DNA of 12,663 nucleotides, taken from positions 1 through 12,663 of the forward strand of contig JAZUBT010000016.1 in assembly GCA_045638685.1 (NCBI GenBank). Direction: 5' to 3'. The DNA is from SIG673 sp045638685 (GTDB taxonomy: Bacteria; Bacillota; Clostridia; Oscillospirales; CAG-272). The notes beneath the pieces were generated by a model. The model saw only the letters and a program-made list of their open reading frames with translations, did no database searches and was not told the DNA's origin. Position numbers and translations under genes: made by a program. Shown here piece by piece: positions 6,127 through 12,663 of the stretch (position 1 is its first letter; every line of letters begins with the position of its first letter).

Positions 6127-7827
6127 ATGAAAAATTCAGTTACCGTAAATAACGTATCCCCCATAACCAATTTAAAGAACCTCGTTGAGTCAAACGCAGC
6201 CGAGTTCGGAGACAAGCCTCTTTACTACTACAAGGAAAACAAAGAGGTTGTTTCCTTTTCTCACAATCAGATGAAAGCGTCGGTTGACGGGCTCGGAACG
6301 GCTTTCAGTCTTCTCGGTTTAATGGGCTCAAATATTGCCGTTATAGGCGATACAAATCCCTACTATATGGTTACCTATTTTGCCGCCGCCAACGGTGGTG
6401 GAGCTATAATTCCGCTTGATAAGGAGCTTGACAGCGAAACGATAGCCGGATTTATGAGTATAGCTGAGGCAAAGGCGCTCGTATATACCGAGTCATTTAA
6501 CAGCCGTATTCCCGAAATCGAGGCTCTCGCTCCCGACGTTAAATATTTTATTCCGATTAAGCCTGACGAAGCTCTTATGCCGAATGAAAAGTACGTCTCC
6601 ATCGCTTCTCTTATCGAAAAGGGTGCGGAGGCTATAAAAGACGGAAACAAGACGTTTACCGATTTCACTCCCGACCGCGAAGGCTTAGCGGCTCTTATTT
6701 TCACCTCCGGAACCACGGGAACAAGCAAATGCGTTATGCTCAGCCACAAAAATCTCGCTGCGGCAACCAACGCCTCCTGCGAAAGCATGGCCCATTTCAG
6801 AAATAACGGAACCTTCGTTTCCGTCCTTCCGATGAACCACTCCTACGAGGTAACTACCGAGCATCTGGCGCTTTCCCACATCGGTTGTTCAACCTATATC
6901 AATGACAGCATTAAAAATGCTCTCCGCAGCTTTAACTACTTTAAGCCGAACTCCCTTATTCTCGTTCCGCTTTTCGTTGAGACGATATACAAGCGTATAT
7001 GGAAGGAAATTGACAAAAAGGGAAAGAGACGTACCGCGAAAATCGGAATGGCGCTCAGCAATGCTCTGCTTAAGCTTAAGATTGATATTCGTGGAAAGCT
7101 CTTTAAAGAGGTTACGGCGGCTCTCGGCGGTAATCTTTCCTGCATAGTTTGCGGCGGCGCCCCCCTTTCAAAAGAGCTTATACGCGATTTTGAAGCGTTT
7201 GGAATACAGATACTTGAAGGATACGGAATAACCGAATGCTCTCCCCTCGTTTCGGTAAACCGTCTCGGCAAGGTAAGACACGGCTCCGTAGGTACTCCCG
7301 TTCTTGGCTGCGAGGTAAAAATTGACAAGCAGGAGTCTGACGAAACGGGTGAAATACTCGTTAAGGGCGACAACGTAATGATGGGCTACCTTAAAAACCC
7401 CGAGGCGACTGCCGAGGTATTTACCGAGGACGGTTGGTTTAAGACCGGAGACATAGGATATATGGACAAGGACGGATATATCTTCATTACCGGAAGAAAG
7501 AAAAACGTCATTATCCTTTCAAACGGCAAAAACATCTTCCCCGAGGAGCTTGAGGAGCATCTCTACAAAAACGAGATTATCGGAGAGTGCGTTGTAATTG
7601 GCAGAAGGGGTGAAAGCGGTGAAACAGCTATAACCGCTGTTATCTATCCTAACCCTGAGCTTTCCGAAGGAAAAACGAAAGAAGAAATCTCTGCCGCGGT
7701 TAAGGAAGCAGTCGAGCTGACCAATAAGCACCTGCCTACCTTTAAGCATATCCAGAATATGGAAATCAGAGACACCGAATTTGAAAAAACAACAACCAGA
7801 AAAATAAAAAGATTTTTGGTAAAATAA
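6127..7827 (+). CDS. AMP-forming acyl-activating enzyme (long-chain acyl-CoA/acyl-ACP synthetase type)
   Basis: The ATG at 6127 has GAAAGGA upstream and gives 566 residues. The frame is open further upstream, but that stretch is leader beginning near the promoter's start site. Adenylate-forming (ANL) motifs are in order: the phosphate-binding loop TSGTTGTSKCVMLSH (193-207), YGITE (366-370), KTGDIGYMDKDG (439-450, Asp442 for ribose), GRKKN (457-461), SNGKNIFPEELE (465-476) and a C-terminal TTTRKIKRF with likely catalytic Lys559. It should form an acyl-adenylate and pass the acyl group to a thiol. The usual P-K-G of the loop is S-K-C here, a variation worth noting. A stand-alone carrier protein follows after 32 bases, so the acceptor may be that protein's phosphopantetheine and not CoA. 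Length and N-terminal layout suit a long-chain fatty acid enzyme, but the substrate is inferred only. Confidence 0.93.
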   Translation: MKNSVTVNNVSPITNLKNLVESNAAEFGDKPLYYYKENKEVVSFSHNQMKASVDGLGTAFSLLGLMGSNIAVIGDTNPYYMVTYFAAANGGGAIIPLDKELDSETIAGFMSIAEAKALVYTESFNSRIPEIEALAPDVKYFIPIKPDEALMPNEKYVSIASLIEKGAEAIKDGNKTFTDFTPDREGLAALIFTSGTTGTSKCVMLSHKNLAAATNASCESMAHFRNNGTFVSVLPMNHSYEVTTEHLALSHIGCSTYINDSIKNALRSFNYFKPNSLILVPLFVETIYKRIWKEIDKKGKRRTAKIGMALSNALLKLKIDIRGKLFKEVTAALGGNLSCIVCGGAPLSKELIRDFEAFGIQILEGYGITECSPLVSVNRLGKVRHGSVGTPVLGCEVKIDKQESDETGEILVKGDNVMMGYLKNPEATAEVFTEDGWFKTGDIGYMDKDGYIFITGRKKNVIILSNGKNIFPEELEEHLYKNEIIGECVVIGRRGESGETAITAVIYPNPELSEGKTKEEISAAVKEAVELTNKHLPTFKHIQNMEIRDTEFEKTTTRKIKRFLVK

Positions 7828-7859
7828 AATTAATTACATATAAGAAAGGGCTTTTTACT

Positions 7860-8087
7860 ATGTTTGAGAAAATTAAAGAAATTCTTGTTGATGAGCTTCA
7901 GATAAAGGAAGGCGACATCACCCTTGAGGCAGAGCTTGTAAACGACCTCGGTATAAACTCTCTTGAGCTTGCAGACCTTATTATGGTTTTTGAGGAAACC
8001 TTTGATCTTGAAATAAACGAAAACGACATAAGAAAATTCCTTACCGTCGGTGATATAGTAAATTATCTTTCCGAAAAAGCTGAATAA
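7860..8087 (+). CDS. Acyl carrier protein
   Basis: This is a 75-residue acidic four-helix carrier with AAGAAAGGG upstream of the ATG. The phosphopantetheine attachment site is Ser34 in VNDLGINSLELADL; the common motif is DLGxDSL, and Asn replaces the Asp before the serine. The rest (AELVNDLG, VFEETFDLEI, FLTVGDIVNYL) fits the ACP family well. It lies 32 bases after the acyl-activating enzyme and shares its transcript up to the terminator at 8104-8140. No fab or pks genes are nearby, so it is more likely a dedicated partner of the ligase than the housekeeping ACP, though that cannot be decided without the rest of the genome. Confidence 0.94.
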   Translation: MFEKIKEILVDELQIKEGDITLEAELVNDLGINSLELADLIMVFEETFDLEINENDIRKFLTVGDIVNYLSEKAE

Positions 8088-8103
8088 AAAGCTAATATAT
8101 TTT

Positions 8104-8145
8104 CCGAGCCGAATTTTCCTTTTGAGAAAATTCGGCTCGGTTTAA
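8104..8145 (+). terminator. Terminator of the ligase-carrier protein operon
   Basis: A perfect 15-bp stem (8104-8118 with 8126-8140) with a 7-nt loop is followed by TTTAAG and, further on, T-rich sequence. Confidence 0.82.
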
Positions 8146-8451
8146 GTGTATTTTTCTCTTTTAAACAGATTTTTTGCATTATACAGCGAAAAAACGAAAA
8201 ATTTTACCTTTTTTGACACCGCACTGCGACCTTTTTTGCGCGGAGATTATTATATAATGTATCTGCGCGCCCTTTCGTTACCTATCGCGGGAACGTTAAA
8301 AACACGGCTTTACATAAAACGGCAGCAAGCTTAAAAAGTCTAAATAATTTTAGAAATTATGCTTTTGCGACAAAAAAGCGAAAAACTTGCTACGTCAGTA
8401 TAATTAAAACCGTCAAACGATATTGGGGGCAAGAAAGGAAATCGGATAAAA
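8141..8451. other. 311-bp gap without a convincing gene
   Basis: The gap holds two isolated -10-like TATAAT boxes (8253-8258 and 8399-8404). Neither has a good -35 at 16-18 bp; a TTGACA at 8213-8218 is 34 bp from the first, too far. A small AT-rich hairpin (ATAATTT-TAG-AAATTAT, about 8344-8360) is also present. One of the -10 boxes, more likely the one at 8399, may drive the gene at 8452. The open frame at 8146-8334 starts inside the terminator tail, has no ribosome binding site and is rejected. Confidence 0.4.
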
Positions 8452-9069
8452 ATGAAATTTATTTTTTTCGCGGTAATATTTACCTTACTGTTTTTCGTTA
8501 TAAACCGTATAGCCGAACAAAAGCTTGTTAGCAGATACACCGTTCGGGTGCTTTCAAACGCTGAGGAAAGCGAGACACTCCCCGCACAGCTTCTCTACGC
8601 TACAATGAAAAAAGGCCATGTTTTCACCGATCTTTCTCTCCCTATCCCATCAAAGGACGGAGAGGAAATAAACATAGGTATAGTGGCCGTCAACCGCGCC
8701 GGAGTTTACATAATATGCCGTATTCAAGGCGAGGGCGTTATCGAGAACCCGAATGCGGCAAGATGGAAACACATACATAACGGAAGCTGCAGCGAATTTG
8801 AAAATCCGTTTCGCGCGCAAGAGGGTGCAAGAAATCTTATTGAGTACTACGCAAAAAACGCGGGGCTTTCGGCAGTAAAGGCCCATTCAATGTTGGTTTA
8901 CACCAGTCCTTCTCTCCGTTTTACTCACACGCTTAACCGTTCTATCGTCAGTGCGGATAATCTCAGCCGTAAGCTTTCCGATATAGACAGACGCGGCAGG
9001 CTTACAAGCGCCGAGGTTCGTCAGACGTGCAGGCTACTGTCCGATATTAGCAGCGGAGCGTATATGTAG
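8452..9069 (+). CDS. Membrane-anchored NERD-like domain protein, apparently lacking the nuclease residues
   Basis: This 205-residue protein starts at ATG 8452 with AAGAAAGGA about 12 bases upstream. Residues 2-18 form one N-terminal membrane helix (IFFAVIFTLLFFVI). Residues about 44-150 follow the NERD layout: a strand pair with VFTDLSLPIP, EEINIGIVAVNRAGVYIICRI, then IENPNAARWKHI, then ENPFRAQEGARNLIEYY, then MLVYTSPS. In active NERD/Mrr-like domains the second block reads roughly IDHxxVxxxGxFVIExK, supplying Asp, Glu and Lys. Here those positions appear as Asn74, Cys89 and Ile91. By my alignment the active site is lost, so a binding or structural role is more likely than cleavage. The last about 35 residues form a helix-turn-helix-like tail (LTSAEVRQTCRLLSDI). 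Family assignment is from pattern only. It is probably a single-gene unit. Confidence 0.72.
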   Translation: MKFIFFAVIFTLLFFVINRIAEQKLVSRYTVRVLSNAEESETLPAQLLYATMKKGHVFTDLSLPIPSKDGEEINIGIVAVNRAGVYIICRIQGEGVIENPNAARWKHIHNGSCSEFENPFRAQEGARNLIEYYAKNAGLSAVKAHSMLVYTSPSLRFTHTLNRSIVSADNLSRKLSDIDRRGRLTSAEVRQTCRLLSDISSGAYM

Positions 9070-9186
9070 TAGGTGCTCTATACTAAAATATTTCCTATGC
9101 GAGAGAACGTGAGGGTATCCGAGTTTTACGAGAGAAAAAGGCAAAGTCGAAAACCAAAGAATACTCCCCACCTACAAACGCATATC

Positions 9187-9216
9187 AAAATCTACGCAAA
9201 ATCCGTAGAGTTTTTC
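9187..9216 (+). terminator. Weak terminator candidate after the NERD-like gene
   Basis: TCTACG (9191-9196) pairs with CGTAGA (9204-9209) across a 7-nt loop. It is preceded by AAAA and followed by GTTTTT. The stem is short and lies about 120 bases after the stop codon, so the call is tentative. Confidence 0.4.
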
Positions 9217-9233
9217 GCGAATTTCCCGAATAC

Positions 9234-9252
9234 GGGAGGACAGCGTCCTCCC
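9234..9252. repeat. 8-bp GC-rich inverted repeat upstream of the PLP enzyme
   Basis: GGGAGGAC (9234-9241) and GTCCTCCC (9245-9252) form a perfect hairpin with a 3-nt AGC loop. It has no T tract and ends about 36 bases before the ATG at 9288. It could be a leader hairpin affecting the next gene or part of a dispersed intergenic repeat. Confidence 0.55.
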
Positions 9253-9287
9253 CTGCAAATGTATATCATTACAGAAAGGAAAACAAA

Positions 9288-10502
9288 ATGTTTGATTTTT
9301 CAGAAAAAACCCTCGCGCTAAGCAAGGAGGCTGACGTCGCTCTTGCGCCTATTTATGCGAAAATTGACGAAATTTCTCTTATTAACACCGAAAGAGTAAT
9401 GCGCGCGTTTAAAAACCACCGCGTTTCCGAGTCTCATTTCGCCGCATCAACCGGCTACGGCTACGACGACGCGGGAAGAACCGTTACCGAAAAAATATTT
9501 GCCGAGGTTTTCGGCAAGGAGGACGCTCTCGTTCGCCACAGCATCGTTAACGGCACTCAGGCGCTTACCATCGGTCTTTTCGGCCTTCTTCGCCCCGGAG
9601 ACACCCTTCTCTCGGTTACCGGAAAGCCTTACGATACTATGGAGGAGGTCATCGGTCTTACCGGCACTAAGGGTAACGGTTCGCTTTTTGATTTCGGCGT
9701 AAAATACCGTCAGAGTGAGATAGGCGAGGACTTCTCTCACCTGCTTGACGACACAGTTAAGGTGGTTTACGTCCAGCGCTCACGCGGATACGGTCAGAGA
9801 CGCGCGCTCTCGCCCGAGGAAATCAACAAAATAGTTAAATTCGTTCACGAAAACTCGAAGGCATACGTTATGATTGATAACTGCTACGGAGAGTTTACCG
9901 ATGCGCTTGAGCCTGACGGAGACCTTATCGTCGGTTCTCTCATAAAAAACCCCGGAGGCGGTATCGCGGTAACGGGCGGCTACCTTGCGGGTACAAAAGA
10001 GGCTGTTGAGCTTGCTTCCTACCGTATGACCTCTCCCGGAGTAGGCGGTGAGGTTGGCTGTACTCTCGGTCAGACGAGAAACATTCTGCTTGGCTTCTGG
10101 CTTGCCCCTCACGCGGTAGCTCAGGCGCTTAAAACCGCGGCTTTTGCGTCCTACGTTTTTGAAAAAGCGGGCTTTGACGTCTCTCCGAAATATGACGAAA
10201 GCCGCTACGATCTTGTACAGACGATAAATCTTCACGCACCGGAAAAGCTTTGCAGCTTCTGTAAGGCGATACAGAATTCCTCTCCCGTTGACTCCTTCCT
10301 TACACCCGAGCCGTGGGATATGCCGGGATATACCGACCAGGTTATAATGGCGGCGGGAACGTTTACCGGCGGCTCCACCATCGAGCTTTCGGCTGACGGC
10401 CCTATGAGGGCCCCTTACACCGCGTTTATGCAGGGATCACTTACCTTTGAGGGCGGCAAGCTTTCGATAATGAAGGCGCTTGACGAGGTTATGGGAGAAT
10501 AA
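9288..10502 (+). CDS. Methionine gamma-lyase family PLP enzyme (COG4100, 'aluminium resistance' type)
   Basis: The ATG at 9288 has GAAAGGA seven bases upstream; the protein has 404 residues. It matches the Met_gamma_lyase/COG4100 family of fold-type I PLP enzymes. Features are the N-terminal RVMRAFKNHRVSESHF (37-51) and STGYGYDDAGR (54-64), SIVNGTQALTIGLFGLLRPGD (85-105) in the cofactor-phosphate region, VMIDNCYGEFTD (194-205) with the Asp that contacts the pyridine nitrogen, and SLIKNPGGGIAVTGGYLAG (217-235) where Lys220 is the likely Schiff-base lysine. RMTSPGVGGEVG and GGSTIELSADGPMRAPY complete the pattern. Length is typical and the protein looks intact. The family is thought to act on sulfur amino acids, but the true substrate is not settled and the metal-resistance name is historical. 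It appears monocistronic, with its own terminator. Confidence 0.93.
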   Translation: MFDFSEKTLALSKEADVALAPIYAKIDEISLINTERVMRAFKNHRVSESHFAASTGYGYDDAGRTVTEKIFAEVFGKEDALVRHSIVNGTQALTIGLFGLLRPGDTLLSVTGKPYDTMEEVIGLTGTKGNGSLFDFGVKYRQSEIGEDFSHLLDDTVKVVYVQRSRGYGQRRALSPEEINKIVKFVHENSKAYVMIDNCYGEFTDALEPDGDLIVGSLIKNPGGGIAVTGGYLAGTKEAVELASYRMTSPGVGGEVGCTLGQTRNILLGFWLAPHAVAQALKTAAFASYVFEKAGFDVSPKYDESRYDLVQTINLHAPEKLCSFCKAIQNSSPVDSFLTPEPWDMPGYTDQVIMAAGTFTGGSTIELSADGPMRAPYTAFMQGSLTFEGGKLSIMKALDEVMGE

Positions 10503-10516
10503 TTACATAGTTAAAG

Positions 10517-10546
10517 AGAACCCCTTTTGGGGGTTCTTTTTTTTTG
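10517..10546 (+). terminator. Terminator of the PLP enzyme gene
   Basis: AGAACCCC (10517-10524) pairs with GGGGTTCT (10530-10537); the loop is TTTTG. A run of nine T follows. Confidence 0.92.
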
Positions 10547-10554
10547 AAAAGCTA

Positions 10555-10583
10555 TTGACTAATACAAAAAAATATGCTATACT
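10555..10583 (+). promoter_or_regulatory. Promoter of the structured RNA / lipoprotein leader
   Basis: TTGACT (10555-10560), a 17-nt spacer and TATACT (10578-10583). The predicted start (about 10589-10591) coincides with the first base of the closing helix of the RNA described next. Confidence 0.85.
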
Positions 10584-10589
10584 TACTAT

Positions 10590-10803
10590 GCCAAACAAAC
10601 TAAATATGCAGCCTATGGGTGTATTTTCTTTTTTAGGGATACTTATACCCTTTTTTTGGCTATACTGTTATGTTGGATTTGATAAAATGCAAATTCCGTA
10701 CACGTTAGCAGTATAGTAATATACCCACGCTGTATGATAGTTTGTTTGGCGACGACTTGGAGTTTGTGTTTTTATGCGCTGACTTCGGTCGGCGCATTTT
10801 TTT
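10590..10803 (+). ncRNA. Structured ~210-nt RNA or leader of unknown class
   Basis: This region starts at the predicted transcription start and ends at a terminator, with no credible gene. It folds into one closed rod. P1 is a perfect 13-bp helix (10590-10602 with 10738-10750). P2 has 7 bp (10606-10612 with 10729-10735) and P3 9 bp (10617-10625 with 10718-10726). A U-rich 5'-side bulge follows, carrying a small AGGG/CCCT hairpin (10635-10651). P5 has 11 bp (10660-10670 with 10706-10716), and the apical hairpin is GGATTTG (10675-10681) with CAAATTCC (10690-10697). After P1 a single-stranded linker leads to the UUCG terminator. A promoter-tight start and a terminator fit a free-standing small RNA; the closeness of the next gene, which has no promoter of its own, fits a leader. 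I do not recognise the class. A 6S-like rod is one possibility, but the 3' side of the bulge is only one base in this fold. Confidence 0.6.
10774..10803 (+). terminator. UUCG-loop terminator ahead of the surface lipoprotein gene
   Basis: A 10-bp stem, ATGCGCTGAC (10774-10783) with GTCGGCGCAT (10788-10797), is closed by TTCG and followed by seven T. It ends only 29 bases before the ATG at 10832, so expression of that gene would need read-through. I found no alternative pairing that would disrupt this stem. Confidence 0.92.
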
Positions 10804-10831
10804 ATTTTATTTCATTTTAAGGAGAAGAAAA

Positions 10832-12663
10832 ATGAAAAAAAGAAAACCCCTTTTGGCGCTTACCGTTATTATTTTGATTGCGGTAATGGCCAGCACACTT
10901 GCGTCCTGTATGAAAAAGGAGGACTATCACACCAAGACGGACATCGATTCGCTGATGCAAGGCCTTAAAGCGGAGCTTGAAGCGAAATCAAAGGAAAACG
11001 CGGAGGCGATCGAAAAGCTCACCGTAGAATATACGGCGAAAATCACGGAGCTTGAAAAAGCCGACACAGACCTTAATGCCGATATTGAGGACTTGACCGA
11101 GGCATACAACGAAAGAGTTTCCGAGCTTGAAGGAGTAGTTGCGGATAACGAAGCTATACTCACCGAGCTTAAGGCCGATTACGAGGCAGCAGTTACGGAA
11201 ATTAACGGCAAGATTTTGGAAAACGCGTCTAAAATTGAACAGGCAAAGGCTGAACTGCAATCAAAGATTACAAATTTAGTAGAAACGCATAGCGCGGAAA
11301 TTGCCAACATTTCTTCTCTTATCACCTCGCTTCAAAACACAGACGCTTCTCAAACAGAGAGGCTCTCGGCTCTTGAAGAGCAGGTTCGCGCAATACTTGC
11401 CGTTCCACAACACACGGTAACCTTCGATCTTAACGGCGCTACCGGAAGCATTGCTCCCGTAACCGTCCGCCACGGCGAAAAGGTAAAACGTCCTGCCGAT
11501 CCGGTTCACGACATTCTCGTCTTTGACGACTGGTACATAGGCGACGAAAAATGGTCATTCATCGGCTACACCGTAACGGAGGATATCACCCTTACCGCCA
11601 AATGGATGTATAGCGAAGGTCTTGCATACAGTTTAAGCTCCGACGAAACGTATTACACCGTAACGGGATTAGGCACCTGCACCGACACCGATATAGTTAT
11701 ACCAAGCACGTATAACGGCAAGCCGGTAAAGAGCATAGGCGCTTCTGCGTTCAAGAGTTGCACCGGGCTTACGAGTGTTATAATACCAAACAGCGTAACC
11801 GAAATAGGCGCTAACGCATTTGACGGATGCAGGGGCCTTAAAAGTATTACAATACCTAACGGAGTGGTAACCGTAGGCAGCTATGCATTTTCAGCTTGTA
11901 CGGGGCTTAATGGCAGTGTAATTATACCCGACAGCGTAACTGAAATAGGTAGAGGGGTGTTTAATTATTGCCATGGTATTACCGGCGTAACGATAGGCAG
12001 CGGTGTTAAAAGCATAGGCGCGGAGGCATTCCAGAATTGCCACAGGCTTACCGAGATTAACTTTAACGCAACGGAATGCGCAAACTGTGAAAGCAATACG
12101 TTTAATAATGCAGGACAAAGCGGAACCGGTATTACGGTAACCTTTGGAGATAACGTAAAGAAAATACCCGAGAATCTATTTTACAACAACAGTTACGTTA
12201 AATCCGTGGTTATAGGCAGCGGTGTAGAAGCCATAGGCGAAAGTGCGTTCAAGGGTTGCATCGGACTTACGAGTATAACGGTATCAAGCGAAAATACTAC
12301 ATATAAAGATATAGACGGAAATCTTTACAGTAAAGACGGTAAAACATTAATTCAGTATGCAATAGCAAAAACAGATACAAGCGTTACAATACCTGATAGT
12401 GTAACCAGCATAGACGAAAGTGCGTTCTATGGTTGCACCGGGCTTACGAGTATAACCATACCTAATAGCGTAACCAGCATAGGCAATTCTGCGTTCGAGG
12501 GTTGCACCGGGCTGACAAGCATAAAATACCTCGGCACGGAGAAGCAGTGGAATGCGATTTCAAAGGGCGAGAGATGGGATTCAACCACTGGAAATTACAC
12601 GGTAACCTTTATTTTCTTCAGCAAAGGTCTTGAATACAGTTTAAGCTCCGACGAAACGTATTA
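10832..12663 (+). CDS. Lipoprotein with coiled coil, Listeria/Bacteroides-type repeat and BspA leucine-rich repeats (3' truncated)
   Basis: The ATG at 10832 follows AAGGAG; the frame is open to the window end, giving 610 visible residues. The lipoprotein signal ends in LASC with Cys26. Residues about 35-188 are a long charged heptad region rich in E, K, A and L (for example LEAKSKENAEAIEKL), predicted coiled coil, which would act as a stalk. Residues about 194-256 (VTFDLNGATG ... ITLTAKW) match the Listeria-Bacteroides (List_Bact_rpt/Flg_new) repeat. A BspA module starts at about residue 263 (YSLSSDETYYTVTGLGTCTD). It is followed by about 23-residue LRR_5 repeats such as GCTGLTSITIPNSVTSIGNSAF, and closes with YLGTEKQWNAISKGE. 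The opening segment then returns at the window edge. Such proteins are usually surface adhesins or binding proteins. The ligand is unknown, and the C-terminus and total number of modules lie outside. Confidence 0.93.
   Translation, partial: MKKRKPLLALTVIILIAVMASTLASCMKKEDYHTKTDIDSLMQGLKAELEAKSKENAEAIEKLTVEYTAKITELEKADTDLNADIEDLTEAYNERVSELEGVVADNEAILTELKADYEAAVTEINGKILENASKIEQAKAELQSKITNLVETHSAEIANISSLITSLQNTDASQTERLSALEEQVRAILAVPQHTVTFDLNGATGSIAPVTVRHGEKVKRPADPVHDILVFDDWYIGDEKWSFIGYTVTEDITLTAKWMYSEGLAYSLSSDETYYTVTGLGTCTDTDIVIPSTYNGKPVKSIGASAFKSCTGLTSVIIPNSVTEIGANAFDGCRGLKSITIPNGVVTVGSYAFSACTGLNGSVIIPDSVTEIGRGVFNYCHGITGVTIGSGVKSIGAEAFQNCHRLTEINFNATECANCESNTFNNAGQSGTGITVTFGDNVKKIPENLFYNNSYVKSVVIGSGVEAIGESAFKGCIGLTSITVSSENTTYKDIDGNLYSKDGKTLIQYAIAKTDTSVTIPDSVTSIDESAFYGCTGLTSITIPNSVTSIGNSAFEGCTGLTSIKYLGTEKQWNAISKGERWDSTTGNYTVTFIFFSKGLEYSLSSDETY
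11616..11655 (+). repeat. First copy of a 40-bp direct repeat opening a BspA module
   Basis: Bases 11616-11655 recur at 12624-12663, 1008 bp (exactly 336 codons) downstream. Only one mismatch is visible, changing GLAYSLSSDETY to GLEYSLSSDETY. The match runs off the window, so the repeat is at least 40 bp and probably the start of a whole duplicated module. Confidence 0.85.
12624..12663 (+). repeat. Second copy of the BspA module opening, cut by window end
   Basis: This is the partner of 11616-11655, in the same reading frame. It shows that the protein continues into a second module of the same kind. The near identity suggests recent duplication or gene conversion within the gene. Confidence 0.85.

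Noticed and set aside
8146..8334. Plus-strand open frame of 62 codons between the carrier protein and the NERD-like gene
   Set aside because: It starts at a GTG just after a terminator, has no ribosome binding site, and its protein is basic, low-information sequence.
9070..9287. T-box or SAM riboswitch ahead of the sulfur-amino-acid-type PLP enzyme
   Set aside because: No T-box core (AGGGTGGNACCGCG) and no SAM-type core could be found. The hairpins are short and simple.
9073..9321. Plus-strand open frame of 82 codons after the NERD-like gene
   Set aside because: It overlaps the start of the PLP enzyme gene, contains hairpin sequences and lacks a ribosome binding site.
10480..10716. Plus-strand open frame of 78 codons over the structured RNA
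   Set aside because: It runs from inside the PLP enzyme gene through a terminator and promoter. The nested helices explain the region better.

Overview
The window looks like a chromosomal piece of a Gram-positive, low-to-mid GC gut-type Clostridia (Bacillota; I infer the Oscillospirales/Christensenellales range, not more precisely). The reasons are near-consensus TTGACA-17-TATAAT promoters, strong AAAGGA/GGAGG ribosome binding sites, many T-tailed hairpin terminators, lipobox lipoproteins, a BspA-type leucine-rich repeat surface protein and a COG4100-type PLP enzyme. Most of the content is ordinary chromosome. The unusual material lies between genes.

Layout. (1) 1-1212: 3' part of a CNNM/CBS (HlyC/CorC family) membrane protein, convergent with a six-helix membrane protein of unknown function (1283-2089, minus). 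(2) 2164-2741: back-to-back promoters, then a tRNA-Ala(CGC) followed by two tandem ~160-bp units. Each unit ends in a copy of the tRNA 3' tail through CCA, and each tail is followed by its own terminator-like hairpin. (3) 2810-3793: a secreted protein with a possible SipW-type signal. (4) 3869-5788, minus: a two-gene operon encoding a DUF4097-type lipoprotein and a single-pass membrane protein with an acidic cytoplasmic head. (5) 5906-8140: a divergent promoter pair with a shared inverted repeat, then an AMP-forming acyl-activating enzyme and a stand-alone acyl carrier protein, probably co-transcribed. (6) 8452-9069: a membrane-anchored, apparently catalytically dead NERD-like protein. (7) 9288-10502: a methionine gamma-lyase family (COG4100) PLP enzyme. 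(8) 10555-10803: a good promoter, a ~200-nt RNA that can fold into a long closed rod, and a UUCG-loop terminator. (9) 10832 to the end: a lipoprotein with coiled coil, Listeria/Bacteroides-type repeat and BspA leucine-rich repeats, cut by the window end just as a second ~336-residue module begins.

Functional links: the ligase and carrier protein form a plausible fatty-acid (or other carboxylate) activation and carrier-loading pair. The minus-strand operon and the two secreted or surface proteins belong to the cell envelope. The best candidates for something undescribed are the tRNA-tail tandem repeat, whose two copies keep matching hairpins through paired base changes, and the structured RNA ahead of the surface lipoprotein. 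Nothing resembling CRISPR, phage, transposase or a defence operon was found.
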